NCBI GenBank assembly: GCA_027604685.1
Contig: JADHYX010000096.1
Coordinates: 1 to 61,559 of the forward strand
Length of the DNA: 61,559 nucleotides
Origin: Lobulomyces angularis
Lineage: Eukaryota > Chytridiomycota > Chytridiomycetes > Lobulomycetales > Lobulomycetaceae
Direction of reading: 5' to 3'
Under the pieces are notes generated by a model that was not told the origin of the DNA, did not search any database, and worked only from the letters and a program-made list of their open reading frames with translations. This document shows positions 11,466-22,661 of this stretch, in pieces. The number at the start of each line of letters is the position of its first letter. Position 1 is the stretch's first letter. The position numbers and the translations under genes are program-made.

Positions 11466-13415
11466 ATGCTGAATTCATCAACTTCGTCCTCATCGACATT
11501 CAAAACCAACTTTTCAAGGAAAATCAAACTTTTTTTCTTTCTAAACCTACTCTTTTTTCTTCTGCTCTTCTACTCTTTCTGGAGCTATTATTCTCCAAGT
11601 CCCAGGGTCTTTAGCAATAATTCCTCCCCTTCATACATACCAACACAATACCAACCTCATAAACTCTTCCATCCTACTTCATTGAATGGTCTAGGTAATT
11701 TTATTGTTTTTTTATTTTTATTTTATTTTAATTTTTTTTTTGAACTTTTCAAATTTTTTGATATTTTAATATTCTTTAATATTCATTCTCACTTTTTTTA
11801 TTTAAAAAATCTTTTTTTTAATTAATTTTTATTTAAAAAAAAAAAATCTGTTCACTTTTTATCTTAATTTTATTTAAAAAAAAAATAAAATTCATTATAG
11901 TAAAAGACAAAAAAAAAAAAGAAAAAAATTTATCAAAGAGTTTTAAACACTTTGCTGTTGCAATAAAAACTGGAAGAAGTTCAGCCTTAAACAGAGTCCC
12001 GATTCAATTGATTACATTTTTACAGGACATTGACTTGGAACAAGGCATATAATAATATATTTTTTTATTTATAAAGTATAAAAAATTATTTATTTAAAAA
12101 AAAATTTTTTCTTTATTTTTTAGTTTTGTTTATTGGGGAAAGTCCAAATATTACTATAGGAAATATCGAAGTTGAAGATGTTTGTACAAATCTATACGAA
12201 AATATAAGTGAAAAACCTACAGGCTGGAAAGAAAGTGTAGAGCTACTTCAGAAAGAAATAAAAGAAGATAAAATTCCAACGCCAGGTGAAAAAACGGAAG
12301 GCTGGAAAATGGACGCTCACAAAAATCTACCTGGCTTTGTTCAACTGTATAATAAAATTCCTGAAGCAGATTGGTATATTATGCTGGATGATGATACATA
12401 CATGTTTTTTGGGAATTTGGATGTACTCTTAAAAAAATATAACCCTAACCATGACCATTATTTTGGAAGTATATACTTTTTTATTTCTCTTTAATGACAC
12501 TGAAGTATTGTTTAACTTTTAATTTGGTTTTTAGCCGGAACATTGTTTAATGGTTGTGATGGTGTCACTAAATTTGGTATTTTTTTGTTGTTAAATAAAA
12601 CTCCCTAATACTTTTTACATAGGTGAGGGACCTGAATTTGCACATGGTGGTTCCGGCATTGTGATTTCGAGGTCTGCAATGAAAAAAATGGTAAAAAATT
12701 CAAAGAAGTGTATTAAACAGTATAGGGACTGTTGGGCTGGAGATGTTAGAACAAGGTATGTAGTGTTTTTATGTATTTTTTTGTTTATAATTAAAAAAAC
12801 TTCTTAGTTTGTGTTTACGTGACCAAGGAATCTTATTAAAAAGCCTTCCAGGATTTAACAATTTTACCCCTGATAAATTTACGTAAGTATTGTATTACTT
12901 TATATTTAATATCTTTTTGAGGATCATTATATTCAAAATTTTTTTTTTTTTCAACTGAATAAGAATTTAAAACCAAATTTTTTTCTTTCTTTTTTAATAA
13001 TAAAATCAAAAATAGTTATCCAAAAGATGCATGCCATATGCCCATCACATTTCACCACTTATTAGTAAACCATTTTCAAAAATTACATTCAATAACAAAA
13101 AGCAAACTAAAAAAAAACCAAGAGAATTATTTTGTCAGCAATCCAACCTATTCTGATATTTACAAGAGTTTTAATATTTATGACAAAAAAAACGAATATG
13201 AATTGGATTTAAATAGAAAAGGTAACGATTTTAAAAATTTATATTGTTCAACCGCCAATTTGTGTCAAAAAATTTGTACTGAACATCAAAGTTGTGTTGC
13301 ATGGACTTTTGAGGATCAGAGATGTTGGTTGAAAGATGGCATCCCTGAAGGAGAATTTTCTATTGGATCTATTTCTGGTGTACTTTTTAAAAAGTACTCA
13401 TGTGAAGCAGTTTAA
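11466..13415 (+). CDS. Golgi type II GT31/fringe-like glycosyltransferase with PAN-like tail
   Basis: The N-terminus has a short Ser/Thr-rich cytosolic piece, then a single hydrophobic anchor (about residues 20-42), typical of a type II Golgi enzyme. The luminal domain shows 'FAVAIKTGRSSALNRVP', then the DxD motif in WYIMLDDDTYMFFGN that binds metal and UDP-sugar. The acceptor/donor region is AHGGSGIVISRSAMKKM, followed by DCWAGDVRTSLCLRDQGI, as in fringe/C1GALT families. The last exon (13038-13415) ends with a Cys-rich module (LYCSTANLCQKICTEHQSC, then VAWTFEDQRCWLK) resembling a PAN/apple domain. Intron ends between 11695 and 12130 are hard to place because of homopolymers. The reaction is probably addition of hexose or HexNAc in beta-1,3 linkage to glycans; the specificity is unknown. 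Confidence 0.85.
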
Positions 13416-13937
13416 AATAAAATATTTTAAAAAAAAAAAAATTTGTTAAATAATTTACTAAATTTTTTAGGTTTTATATAGATTGAATGATATATATATT
13501 TTTATTTTTTATTTTTATTTTTATTTTTTTTTTAATTTTTTTGTATAATAATTTTTATTTTTAAATTTTTCTTCAATTTTTTTTTTTTAACATTTGAAAT
13601 CATTATTAATTATTAATATTATTTTAAAAATATCATGAAGTATCATTGTATTTTTTTGTTTTTTTATTTATTACTATTGTTTGATTTAATTTAAACCTAC
13701 ATCTTGTTTTTATACATCAAAAAAATAAAATAATTATTCTTGCATTAGAATATAAAAAACAACTTAAAAGGTTAAAAAAAATAAAGTTTATTTTTTTTTT
13801 ATAAATGGTATCTATAATATTTTTTTTTTAAATTATTTAAGAAAAATAAAAAAAAAAAAAAGAAAATTATTTAGTTGCTTATATCTTTTCTTTAAAACTT
13901 TCTATTATTTCTTTATCTTAATTTTTTTAGAAAGTAA
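13416..13937. other. Intergenic region between convergent genes
   Basis: AT-rich sequence between two convergent 3' ends. It contains many T and A runs and no recognisable gene. Short AATAAA-like signals occur on both strands, as expected for two facing transcript ends. Confidence 0.5.
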
Positions 13938-15960
13938 TTATCGTTGAATTTTATTAAATCCTTTTATATTGATGTAATTTTTTAAATTCAACCCAAGTTC
14001 GAAATTTCCATCAACTTTAACGTTGGATGAGTTACTACATATAGATTTCAATTTTACTGCAGTCTTTTTTGCAAATAAAAAAAATAAATTAATAAAAATG
14101 AAAATAAAATTAGATAAAATTAAAAATATTTAAACCTTTTCATTAATCCAGAAATTAAGATTAATCAAGCTCTTATCAATTTTAAAATCAAGCTTAAATC
14201 CTAGTTCCTCACTAAAATAATGCACTTTGTTAATGATGTTCTGTTGTTCTGATAGGGTTTTTAAAATTTTTGGATTGATGTTATTCGGAAATATAAAATT
14301 TTTGGTGTTACTAATGGAAATTAAATTAAATAACTCATCAACAGTTAAACAAAAATTCAAGTTAAATTCAAAAAATTTTATTTTTTCCATATTAAAGTTT
14401 GTTGAATTATTTGGTTGATTTAAATATATCCCTAAATTTTGATAGTTATAATTTGAATCTTAAAAAAAAAAAAGTTTTACAAAATTTCAATTGCCAATTG
14501 TATAAAAAATTACCTGTGCAGATTACGGAAGAGGCTCTATGATATCTCAACTCCTGCAGTAATATACCTGCTTCCCCAAGTTCCAATGAAGGATGCGTAA
14601 TAAAAATGATGAATGGTCCTACAAAAAAAATTCCCTTAAAAAATAATGGAAAATAAATTGATTACCTTGAAAATTGGCAAAAATAGTTGAAGCTTCTTCA
14701 TGAAAATGCAATAATCCATTTTCAATCAAGTTGCCATATTTCAAGGGTTTTTTAGAAAAATATAAATTATTTTGCAAATTCTTGTTCATCCTAAATTTTT
14801 TTTAAAAAAAAAATTTCAACTTTTTTTTAATTTCCAAAATAACATTTACCATTCCCCAAAAATATTTGCCATGTGAAAAGAGAATTTAGCTACTGGAGAA
14901 ACAACGTGTATGGGGATATGGCCAAATCCTATAGTTTCAAGTTGAGTTGATATTAAATTTATCAAGTCATACGCATAACCAAATGGACTTATGGGAAAAA
15001 TAACATTTCCTTTGTCTTGGATAGTTTTTGCTGTTATGTAGTAAAACAATAAGAAAAAATCAAAATAGTATTAATACATGTCGCAGAACAAATCTGTTCC
15101 AGAGTTTTTTTTATGCGGCTTTGTCCATCATTTACACTTATATTGTTAAAAATGAAATAGTCGTTATTATTTAGTAAATTTTGTTCAAAAGCTGAGGCAT
15201 GACCAAATTCAGAAAAACTTGAATTTGACATATACGATATCTAAAAAAAAATAAAAAGAAAATATTAATTTTTACCGAATGTTCTGAAATGGTGGAAACT
15301 CTTACTTGTAAGTTTAGATAGTTGATAATCCAGTTAGAAGATCCTAGGCTAAAACCGGAGCTAAGCGGGGTGAAGCTAATTTTATCATTAAATTGCTTTA
15401 TAGTATTTAAAAAAAAAATTTCAAAATAAATATAAATAAAAGATAATAATAACAAATTTAAATTTTATTTATTACCAAATTTTCCGAAAAATGAAGTCTT
15501 TTAATTTTAGAAACACAAGACTCAACATCATGAACATCATAAAAAGAGGTAAATTTTCCTTCAAAAAACACTGGATTCTGTTCTCTTAGGTAAATTTTTT
15601 AAAAACAGATATAATTAAAAGAAAATAATGGAAAAAAAAAAAAAAAAAATACTCTTTCATGAGAGTCACTAACTCTAACATCATTAGTTTTCCAAATTCA
15701 GCGACTGGTTCAGTAGCAAAAATTTTTCCATTAAAATCAGTAAATTCAGTTAAAAATGGCAGAGCGAGTAAATGATTGTAATTTGTAATTAAAACGAAAT
15801 CAATCTCTTTTGATATTTGTTGAGTGAAATTTGGAGTTTTAAATAGCTTTTTAGAAAATCTCTGTAAGGAGCAATCAAGTAAAACATTATTGCTTTGTAG
15901 AGAAAGGTAAATGCACGGTTCGTTTTCATTGTTTGATAAATTCTGCACTGAAAAATCCAT
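13938..15960 (-). CDS. INTS9: Integrator complex subunit 9 (INTS9), metallo-beta-lactamase/beta-CASP fold
   Basis: About 550 residues in roughly nine exons. The N-terminus shows the MBL-like core (IDFVLITNYNHLLALPFLTE, then KIFATEPVAEFGKLMMLEL). Next come FYDVHDVESCVSKIKRLHFS, SSGFSLGSSNWII joined to ISYMSNSS, and 'VIFPISPFGYAYDLINLI'. The beta-CASP half follows (GNLIENGLLHFHEEAS; PFIIFITHPSLELGEAGILL; QELRYHRASSVICTDSNY). The order matches animal INTS9 throughout. The metal-binding HxHxDH signature of active nucleases is absent, as in INTS9, which is the inactive partner of INTS11. INTS9-INTS11 form the cleavage module that processes snRNA and paused nascent transcripts. The intron skipping 'VRVSTISEHS' gives the same length as the animal protein. 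The C-terminal domain that binds INTS11 looks short. Confidence 0.88.
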
Positions 15961-16530
15961 AATTTGTAATTAAAAAGTTACTTCAAAAAAAACTAGATCT
16001 AATTTGTGTGACAGTGATACTTTGTAAAAGAACAATTGAATTGAAAAACATTTCGTTAAGAAAGAATGAAATTAATCAGAGATTAACTGTTAAAAAATGG
16101 ATAGTCTATTGATATTCTCTCAAGCGAAGTAGCATAACTTGTTTTACCTTATAAAAATGAAAAGATTAATAGGAAGTCTATGCAAACGATTTACTTGAAG
16201 TTGGAGAAGAAACAATAATTAATGATATCAAAGAATAATTGAGTAAATGAGTAAAGTTTCTACAGAAATTCTAAATTAAGTATGTTTCATTTAGTGAAGT
16301 GATTGCAAAATAAGCAATGATGAGTTAACTTGGAATGGAAAATTAAAATGGAATGGGATTGAAAATAAGAAATCACTATAAAAACATTGAAGGGGTGAGG
16401 TATAGAAATTTGATTACTGATTATACATTTTTTATAAAAAATTTTCGCAATGGTAAATCGAAATATTATCATTTAAAATCGAAGTAAAAAATAATTTCTC
16501 TTTATATTTTTTTTTAATCTAAGCTCTTTT
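15961..16530. other. Spacer upstream of INTS9
   Basis: Slightly higher base complexity than most intergenic DNA but no open frame that can be supported. It probably contains the INTS9 promoter and the decayed edge of the transposon relic. Confidence 0.35.
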
Positions 16531-17473
16531 TCAATTATAACATCCTTAAGCAGATTATCAGCGGTATATTTGTAATTTGATTGGTTAGTCAGGTCAATTA
16601 CAAATTCTTGATCATCTTTGACAAGCAGATATCCTCAAATTGAGTTGTTTCTTCCATCCTTCCACAAGTCAAAAAATATCGTTGCAAACTTCAATTTTGT
16701 CAACTCTTCTTTTTGCTAACCATTCCTTCATTGAAAAATAGCGGGACTTAGCTGGTTCGTAAGCATGAACCATGGAGGTGGCTTGTATTGACTATATAAC
16801 GCCCAAAACATAGATTTGGAAAGGACATCATCAACTGCAATGAAATATTCCGCTACTTTTAAATAAATTACCATTTGCTGTGAAGCTGGCACTGCTTTCC
16901 AAGTATGGTCCAGTTTTGTTTGCTCTGCCGATTTAGAACTTTTATGGAAAGTTGCATTTTCATTAATAATGACCTTGTCAAATGTTCGCTTTCGATTTCT
17001 AGTTATTGAGATTAGGGCATCCAATTTTCGAGAACTTTCATAATGTAATTGAAGTGCTCTCTCAGTTTCAGCTGTTCCCTTCTGGCACATTTTTAAAGGA
17101 TGCACAGCTGTTTCACTCTGTAAAGAAATTGATGGTTGCAGTTTCTACAGCTTACTGTTGTTCAATTCTCTGAGTCTTTTTTACTTCTGTCAACATCAAT
17201 AAAAAATTTCTGATTTTCACTTCTTTGCTGCATCTACTTTTTCAATACAAGGGACAATTGGTAAAGGATCAACAGGATTTTTCCCACAAGTCACGCAATC
17301 CAAATGACGGAAATAGTAGTCCTGAGGTTGTATAGTTAAATTTGCAAAACATTAAGTATAAGCAGGTATTTTAAAAATATTTAAAATACCTGCTTATAAG
17401 TAACACACTTATCAAAGTAAGGTTCACTGCAATTAAGTTGTTCACATTGGAAAGTTTCAGCATTTTTCCCCAT
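16530..17473 (-). pseudogene. Decayed hAT-like DNA transposase
   Basis: The minus strand holds broken coding pieces. A 125-codon block (16728-17105) includes 'VIYLKVAEYFIAVDDVLSKS', then 'FWALYSQYKPPPWFMLTNQL' and 'SPAIF'. This resembles the hAT segment in which a conserved Phe/Leu block precedes 'L-x-P-x-Y-x-x-P-S-R' and an 'I-P' helix before the first catalytic region. Downstream the frame is broken by several stops, though peptide pieces such as SLQRYFLTCGRMEE remain. Upstream there is a Cys-rich start (ATG at 17473; CEQLNCSEPYFDKC, then HLDCVTCGK), perhaps a zinc-binding N-terminus. No intact catalytic domain is seen. The element is judged old and inactive. Confidence 0.5.
17358..17397. 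repeat. Perfect inverted repeat, 18-bp arms, 4-nt loop
   Basis: Left arm 17358-17375 and right arm 17380-17397 are exact reverse complements, separated by AATA. It lies inside the hAT-like relic, between two Cys-containing coding fragments. It could be a small palindromic insertion or a structured intron element. Confidence 0.85.
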
Positions 17474-17587
17474 TTTTATTGATCTAAAGCTTGAAACTTA
17501 AAATTTAATTTTAAAATTTTTTAAGGACTACCTAAAAAAAACCTAAAACCGTATTGCTTTGCTGCGCAGAGGCGATTTGTCTATATA

Positions 17588-17612
17588 TTTCGACAAGCCG
17601 AATTTGTCGAAA
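17588..17612. repeat. Palindrome with 9-bp arms near the relic edge
   Basis: TTTCGACAA and TTGTCGAAA flank a 7-nt spacer. It sits just outside the putative start of the decayed hAT-like element, in a locally GC-richer patch (17560-17640). It could be part of a subterminal transposon repeat. Confidence 0.6.
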
Positions 17613-17639
17613 CTGAAGGCCCACCTATGTCTACAAAAA

Positions 17640-18488
17640 TGAGCAAAATAGAATGGTCAACATTGCCCAGTCTTATGGAGGAACTCCTGTTGTCTTTTTA
17701 GTTATAGCTCCTGCGGTAAGAATTTGGGAACAAAAGACAGACTACAACACTAGTTGTATTCGAATTTGCAAAGATGATGACCAACGTACTGACTTATGTA
17801 GAGTGGTTCAGCTGCTTTTTGATGGAAGGAAACCAGGGACTTCCAAATACTCTGGAAAAGAGCATAACGAAAACTGAATAGAGTGATCTCTTTTAAAATA
17901 CCTACATATACTCCATTTTTTGCTTTGGATTGGATTTGTTATTTTCTTTGCTATTTCTTTGTTGGTCGTGGTAACTTTTGCTTGGTTTCTTTCTCAAAGC
18001 TGCCTTTAGTAGGTTTATATGATATTTATTTTATTTTTTTCAGCTTTAAGCTAGATATTTTATATAATGTACATTAAATTAGATTAAAGTTAAAAAGTAA
18101 ATAAAAATGAGTAAAAAAACTACTTATTTGTGGTAGACAATTTTCTACTAAAATTTTTTGCTATTTTTATTCTTTTTGTTAAAAATAATCTTTTAAGTTA
18201 GCAAATTTCTGTTTTTTTTTGATTATCCATACGATTTGGTTTGTTTTCCTTAAGTTCTACTATTTTTTTTTTTTTAATAGAGTGGGTGTATTAGTTTTGG
18301 ACAGTGTTATTAGTCAGATGACTCCTGAACAACTTAGTGAGTTTAAGAAAGATCTATTTGTTTAAAACGTTTTCAAAAAAAAAATTACATTCTTTTCTTC
18401 AAAATTTAAGTTGATTTTTTTTCTTTTTCCTATATATTTTATAAAATAAAATACAAAAATATATTTTTAGTTACAAAAAAAGGAAATT
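17640..18488. other. Region with no supported gene
   Basis: A 74-codon plus-strand frame at 17653-17877 is compositionally protein-like (VFLVIAPAVRIWEQ) but has no recognisable family or splice partners, and may belong to transposon debris. 18080-18480 is AT-rich. A short open piece near 18282-18365, after a run ending AATAG, reads VGVLVLDSVISQMTPEQLSE and might be an orphan exon. Confidence 0.3.
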
Positions 18489-20376
18489 TTATTTATTATA
18501 AATCCTTTTAAACTCCGTTAAGCACAGTTCTCGTGCAGTAGAATGGTCCACAATTGGCTTTGGATATCCAAAACTTTGAAGTTGAGCAGTTAATGTGTGT
18601 AAAGAGCTTCCACTACAATTTCTCAATTCTTTGACATATTTCTTTATATAAACACCATCCTTGTCAAATTTTTTAGACTGTAATATAGGATTAAAGAGTC
18701 TAAAGTAAGGTTGAGAATCAGTTCCAGTACTTGCTGACCACTGCCATCCACCTTTAAAAAATTTTTCTCTTCAATGCCAAAAAATTTTAAAATTTTACCA
18801 TTATTGGAAGATAAATCTCCATCAATTAAATTTTGCATAAAATAACGCTCTCCTAACCGCCAGTCAATCAATAAATCCTTTGTCAAGAAATTACTGACAA
18901 CCTATACAAAGTAAATTTAAGTTCTATAAAATGTAACAAAGTTTCATTAACCATTCTTAAGCGATTATGCATTCGTCCAGTAGTATTTAATTCCCTCATT
19001 CCAGCGTCCACAAAAGGGTATCCTACAACCAACATATTAAAAAATATTATTTACTTTGGAGTTTATACCGGTTTTCCCATCACACCAAGCTTTAAACAAT
19101 TTTTCATCGTAATTCCATTGAATATTATCTGTTTCCAATTTAAATGGTTTATTCTTTGAAACTCTGGGATAGCCCACTAAAATATGTTTATAAAATTCTC
19201 TCCATATAATTTCAGATATCCAAGTAGTGATATTTTCATTACCGCTTTCCAATCTTTTAAAAAAAATACATTTGAATGGTAACAAAAAGCATAGTAATGT
19301 CACCTTTCATTATTTTTTTTGAATGCCGCCAAAAACGCAGTACGAGATGAAATAATACCATTAGTTATGTAAGGACTCAAATTGCTCGTCCCCTCTAGTG
19401 CAGGATAATCTCTAGTAACTTTGTACTTTTCAATCTTTTTTTCAACAAATTCGGTTAATCTCGCCAATCCACTGTCTTCACCAATAGGATAATAGGTTTT
19501 AAAAAAATCGGCTTTTTCCGTCGATAAAACAAAATCATTCAAAAAGTTGTCGTGGTTAGGAAAAGGAATAGTTGAGTTTGATCTTATATAATCTTCAGCT
19601 AACGGCTGAAGCTCAACTTCACTCTTTTCCGGTGATGGAAAAGTTTTCACTGGACTCTGATACACAAATTTAATCCAGCTGTTATAAATTTAGCAGTTAA
19701 AAAACATTTTTATTTTTTATTACTGAACCTTCTCTTAAATGGTGTAAAAACTTTTGGAATATTTCCTTCTTGTGTAAGAACAGAACCAGGCATAACAATG
19801 CACTGGTCATGAATCCTTTAAATTTTATGAACGGTTGTGAACTTTTTAGGTTTAATACGATACCTCTTAACTTCCACTGAATCAAGAATGGCCTGCACCA
19901 TTTCATCTCTCTGATTTTCATGAACCTCATATTCTTGATTAAAATATAGATATTTAGTATCTAGTTTCTCAACAACTACAAAATTGATTATTAAATTGTC
20001 GAGTTTTCACACAACATACCATTTTTTAAAATTTCGTACACGTCCTTTATGTTTTCGGCAACTTTAATTATTAATGGAATAGAGAATTTGGTTTCCAAAT
20101 CAACTTTTAAGGTACTCAAATTTTTTAGAATGAAATTTACTTTCCAATTCGATGCATCATGTCTTTTCCAATCTTTCGCCGAGATGATGTATAATCCAAT
20201 TAAAGGCATTCTTTCCCTTTTAGCCTTTAATGAAGCAAGATGGAGGGCTGCATTATCCTATACAAGAAAACATAAAAAGAATTATCAAAAATTTGCTGTA
20301 CGGAAGTTCTCAGATCAACTCGAAACCAATGCACCACCGTTTGACTACTCAATTTATTCTTTTTACTCAAAGGCAT
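18489..20376 (-). CDS. PHR1: Class I CPD photolyase (cryptochrome/photolyase family)
   Basis: FAD-dependent light-driven repair enzyme for cyclobutane pyrimidine dimers. The N-terminus reads [12 protein letters not shown] then [18 protein letters not shown], the alpha/beta antenna domain. The FAD-binding C-terminal half shows [16 protein letters not shown], '[20 protein letters not shown]', [20 protein letters not shown], '[20 protein letters not shown]', [10 protein letters not shown] with [14 protein letters not shown], and [16 protein letters not shown]. The tail carries [17 protein letters not shown], as in class I enzymes. About 520 residues in eight or so exons; ATG at 20374-20376, TAA at 18489-18491. 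No mitochondrial presequence is evident. Whether it is CPD- or 6-4-specific cannot be fixed by eye; the STGTD/Pro-rich pattern favours CPD. Confidence 0.93.
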
Positions 20377-20766
20377 GTGTTTTATTTTATTTTTTATTTT
20401 ATTTTATTTAAAAATTCTGTTTTTTTTTTAACTTTTGATTCATTCTGTTTTAAAAAAAAAAATTTTCTACTTTTAAATTTTTTTTGTTGCGAATTTGTAC
20501 TCAAAATATGATTTGAAATATTATTAAATGGACATTGCCATCAGAGACGAAATTAATTAAGGTCTCTTCTATTTATAAATTGTTTTAGGTTGCAGTTGAT
20601 TTTGTGTTAGTTTGGTGAAAGTAATGCAAGTTATGTTTTATCTTTGTACTATCGAAGTCATTTTACTTGTGGTTTTTTAAAAATAAAAAATAAAATCTAT
20701 TGTTACTATAATTATTAATGTAAGAAAAAATCATGCAATTGGAAAATATTAAAAAAAATTGAATGA

Positions 20767-21905
20767 CTATTTTATTTGCTGTTGATATGGAAAAGAACTT
20801 GACAAACCTGACAAAAAAAAAAATAAGAATAAAAATAATTTGATTAATAAAATTTCTTATACCATATAAAAATCCGAGATATTTTAAATCATCAATTTTA
20901 TTTTCGAAAAAAGTTTGTCTCATTTTAAAAAAAGTCTTGCACGTTAACAAACTATCACTGCCAGCTTGATGCTGCGGTCCGACTCGCTTTATTTGCAAAT
21001 CGTCTGCAACTTCTTGCAATCCTCCTTTTAAATTTTTGCAACTCTTCATCAAGTATTTTATGTCATAAATGCAAGGAAAATACAATCGTAATAACTCAAA
21101 AAAAGATTCTTCTTCTTTTGGTAAAAGTTTACAAGTTAAAACTTTTAAAAGATATCCAAAATCATATCCACTTTATAAAAGGTTGAAATAATGATAAAAA
21201 TGCTTTTTTCAGATTATATATTTTCACCTGTGAAAGCTAACCCATTTAACTTCCTTTAATAATACTAAGCCAGAAGATGTCATTAACTCCCCTATAAATA
21301 AGCATTAAGAAATATATAAAAATTAGCAATCAGGAAAAATTTAAATTTAACTTAGAAAAAAAAATTTTACCAAAGTGCAGCAAATCAATACCAAAATCTT
21401 GGTGCTTTTTAAAATCGATACCAGATTTCTGCAACAAATCTATAGAGTCTTGTGCGTACATGTCATCACTGTAAAAAAAAAAAAAAAAATTAACAATATA
21501 TTAAAGAGAAAATTACGATAAGTTAAATTTGAAATTAAATTGCCAAGTCGAACAGCCTGGGGGTGGATTACCATTCTCATCACAAAAAGAGATCCCTAAT
21601 TGTATAATGTTTAACAAATCCACGTTACACCTTAAAGTTTGATAATGATAATCGGAGCTGGTTTTGAAGTGACCAATAGGCCTTGCTACAACTCCTGGAA
21701 ATTCTATTTTTAGAAAAGGTAAATTCAGATTTGAAAATGCAGTTCACCTGTGTCCATTGCTACATAAGGAAACTTTTCTACTATATCTTGTAAAATTAAA
21801 AATTCCTCTTGCAAGTTGGATTCCCTTGACATAAGTTATTAAAAGGTAATGGCATTACGGAATAGTATACCATACATCCTTGACCCACTTTTGATTTTCA
21901 CTCAT
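20767..21905 (-). CDS. POP2: CAF1/POP2 3'-5' poly(A) exonuclease (CNOT7/8)
   Basis: Catalytic deadenylase of the CCR4-NOT complex, DEDDh family, about 280 residues. Catalytic residues are visible: Asp and Glu in [16 protein letters not shown], Asp in [13 protein letters not shown], and Asp with nearby His in [15 protein letters not shown]. The diagnostic blocks [39 protein letters not shown] and [17 protein letters not shown] are nearly identical to animal CNOT7. ATG at 21903-21905 begins [12 protein letters not shown]. The last exon ([12 protein letters not shown]) ends with TAG at 20767-20769. It is a cytoplasmic mRNA-decay enzyme that partners with NOT1; NOT2 is also in this window. Confidence 0.97.
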
Positions 21906-22661
21906 TTTCAAAAAATTTTTGATCAATAAAAAATTGAAATTAAAAGTAATTCCCAAATATCTAAATTTTTTTTTTAATAATGACACTAAAAGGCAATTAA
22001 TGGTTGACAAAAAATATGTATATAATTTAATTTATGGACAGTGTAAAAAAAATGAAACTTCAAGAAGTAGTCTTTTTATGAATTATTAATTGAAGTAAAA
22101 GTCATACTTAGTAATCGTTGTATAGAAAGCTAATTGAAGTAAAGTTTCGTATTTGCTTAAAAATTGTATATTTTGCAGTGTAGAAAGAAATTGTTTAGGT
22201 TTTGCTGACTTTAAAACCAGTTTAGCAAACCTATGACCATTATTATACAATCTCTCTGTCGATTTATCAAATTTACTAATTACCTTTTGTTGGCAAAACT
22301 ATTATACTCATGTGTAAAAACATCAAATAATTTTTCAAATAATAATTTGTTAAAAATAAAGGAATCAGTTCAAATAATTTTAAGTACTTAAATTCATTAT
22401 ATTGAGATAAGAATAACTGAACAGCTGAAATAAATATTATATAGTGAGGATAGTTTTTTGAACTAAAAACTAAATGAATTGTAAGAAATTTATTTTTCAA
22501 TTCTTTCCGAGGTTCATATATTTAACGGGTAGGATAATTGGGTTTTGTGCAGTTTTTATTTATTTCTGTTGCACCTTGATTCTCAGTTTTTTTTTATTAA
22601 ATTTAATAGTTTTTTTTTTCCACTTCAAATTTTCTTTAGATCAAGCAATTTTTTTTTGGTA
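21906..22661. promoter_or_regulatory. Divergent promoter region between POP2 (-) and CAP (+)
   Basis: About 750 nt between two divergent genes. No coding frame is supported; a 74-codon minus frame at 22276-22500 is hydrophobic low-complexity and lacks partners. Two similar stretches (AATTGAAGTAAA near 22087 and 22133) are the only repeat noticed. Confidence 0.4.

Noticed and set aside
11219..11527. 102-codon minus-strand open frame
   Set aside because: Made of A/T runs (Lys and Phe blocks), overlaps the start of the glycosyltransferase gene, no domain.
17358..17397. Hairpin as a bacterial-type terminator
   Set aside because: Eukaryotic context with spliced genes; no reason to expect rho-independent termination.
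20049..20511. Plus-strand open frames over the photolyase N-terminus
   Set aside because: Antisense of a confirmed photolyase exon, with no independent support.
22276..22500. 74-codon minus-strand frame in the POP2-CAP spacer
   Set aside because: Hydrophobic low complexity, no splice partners, no domain.
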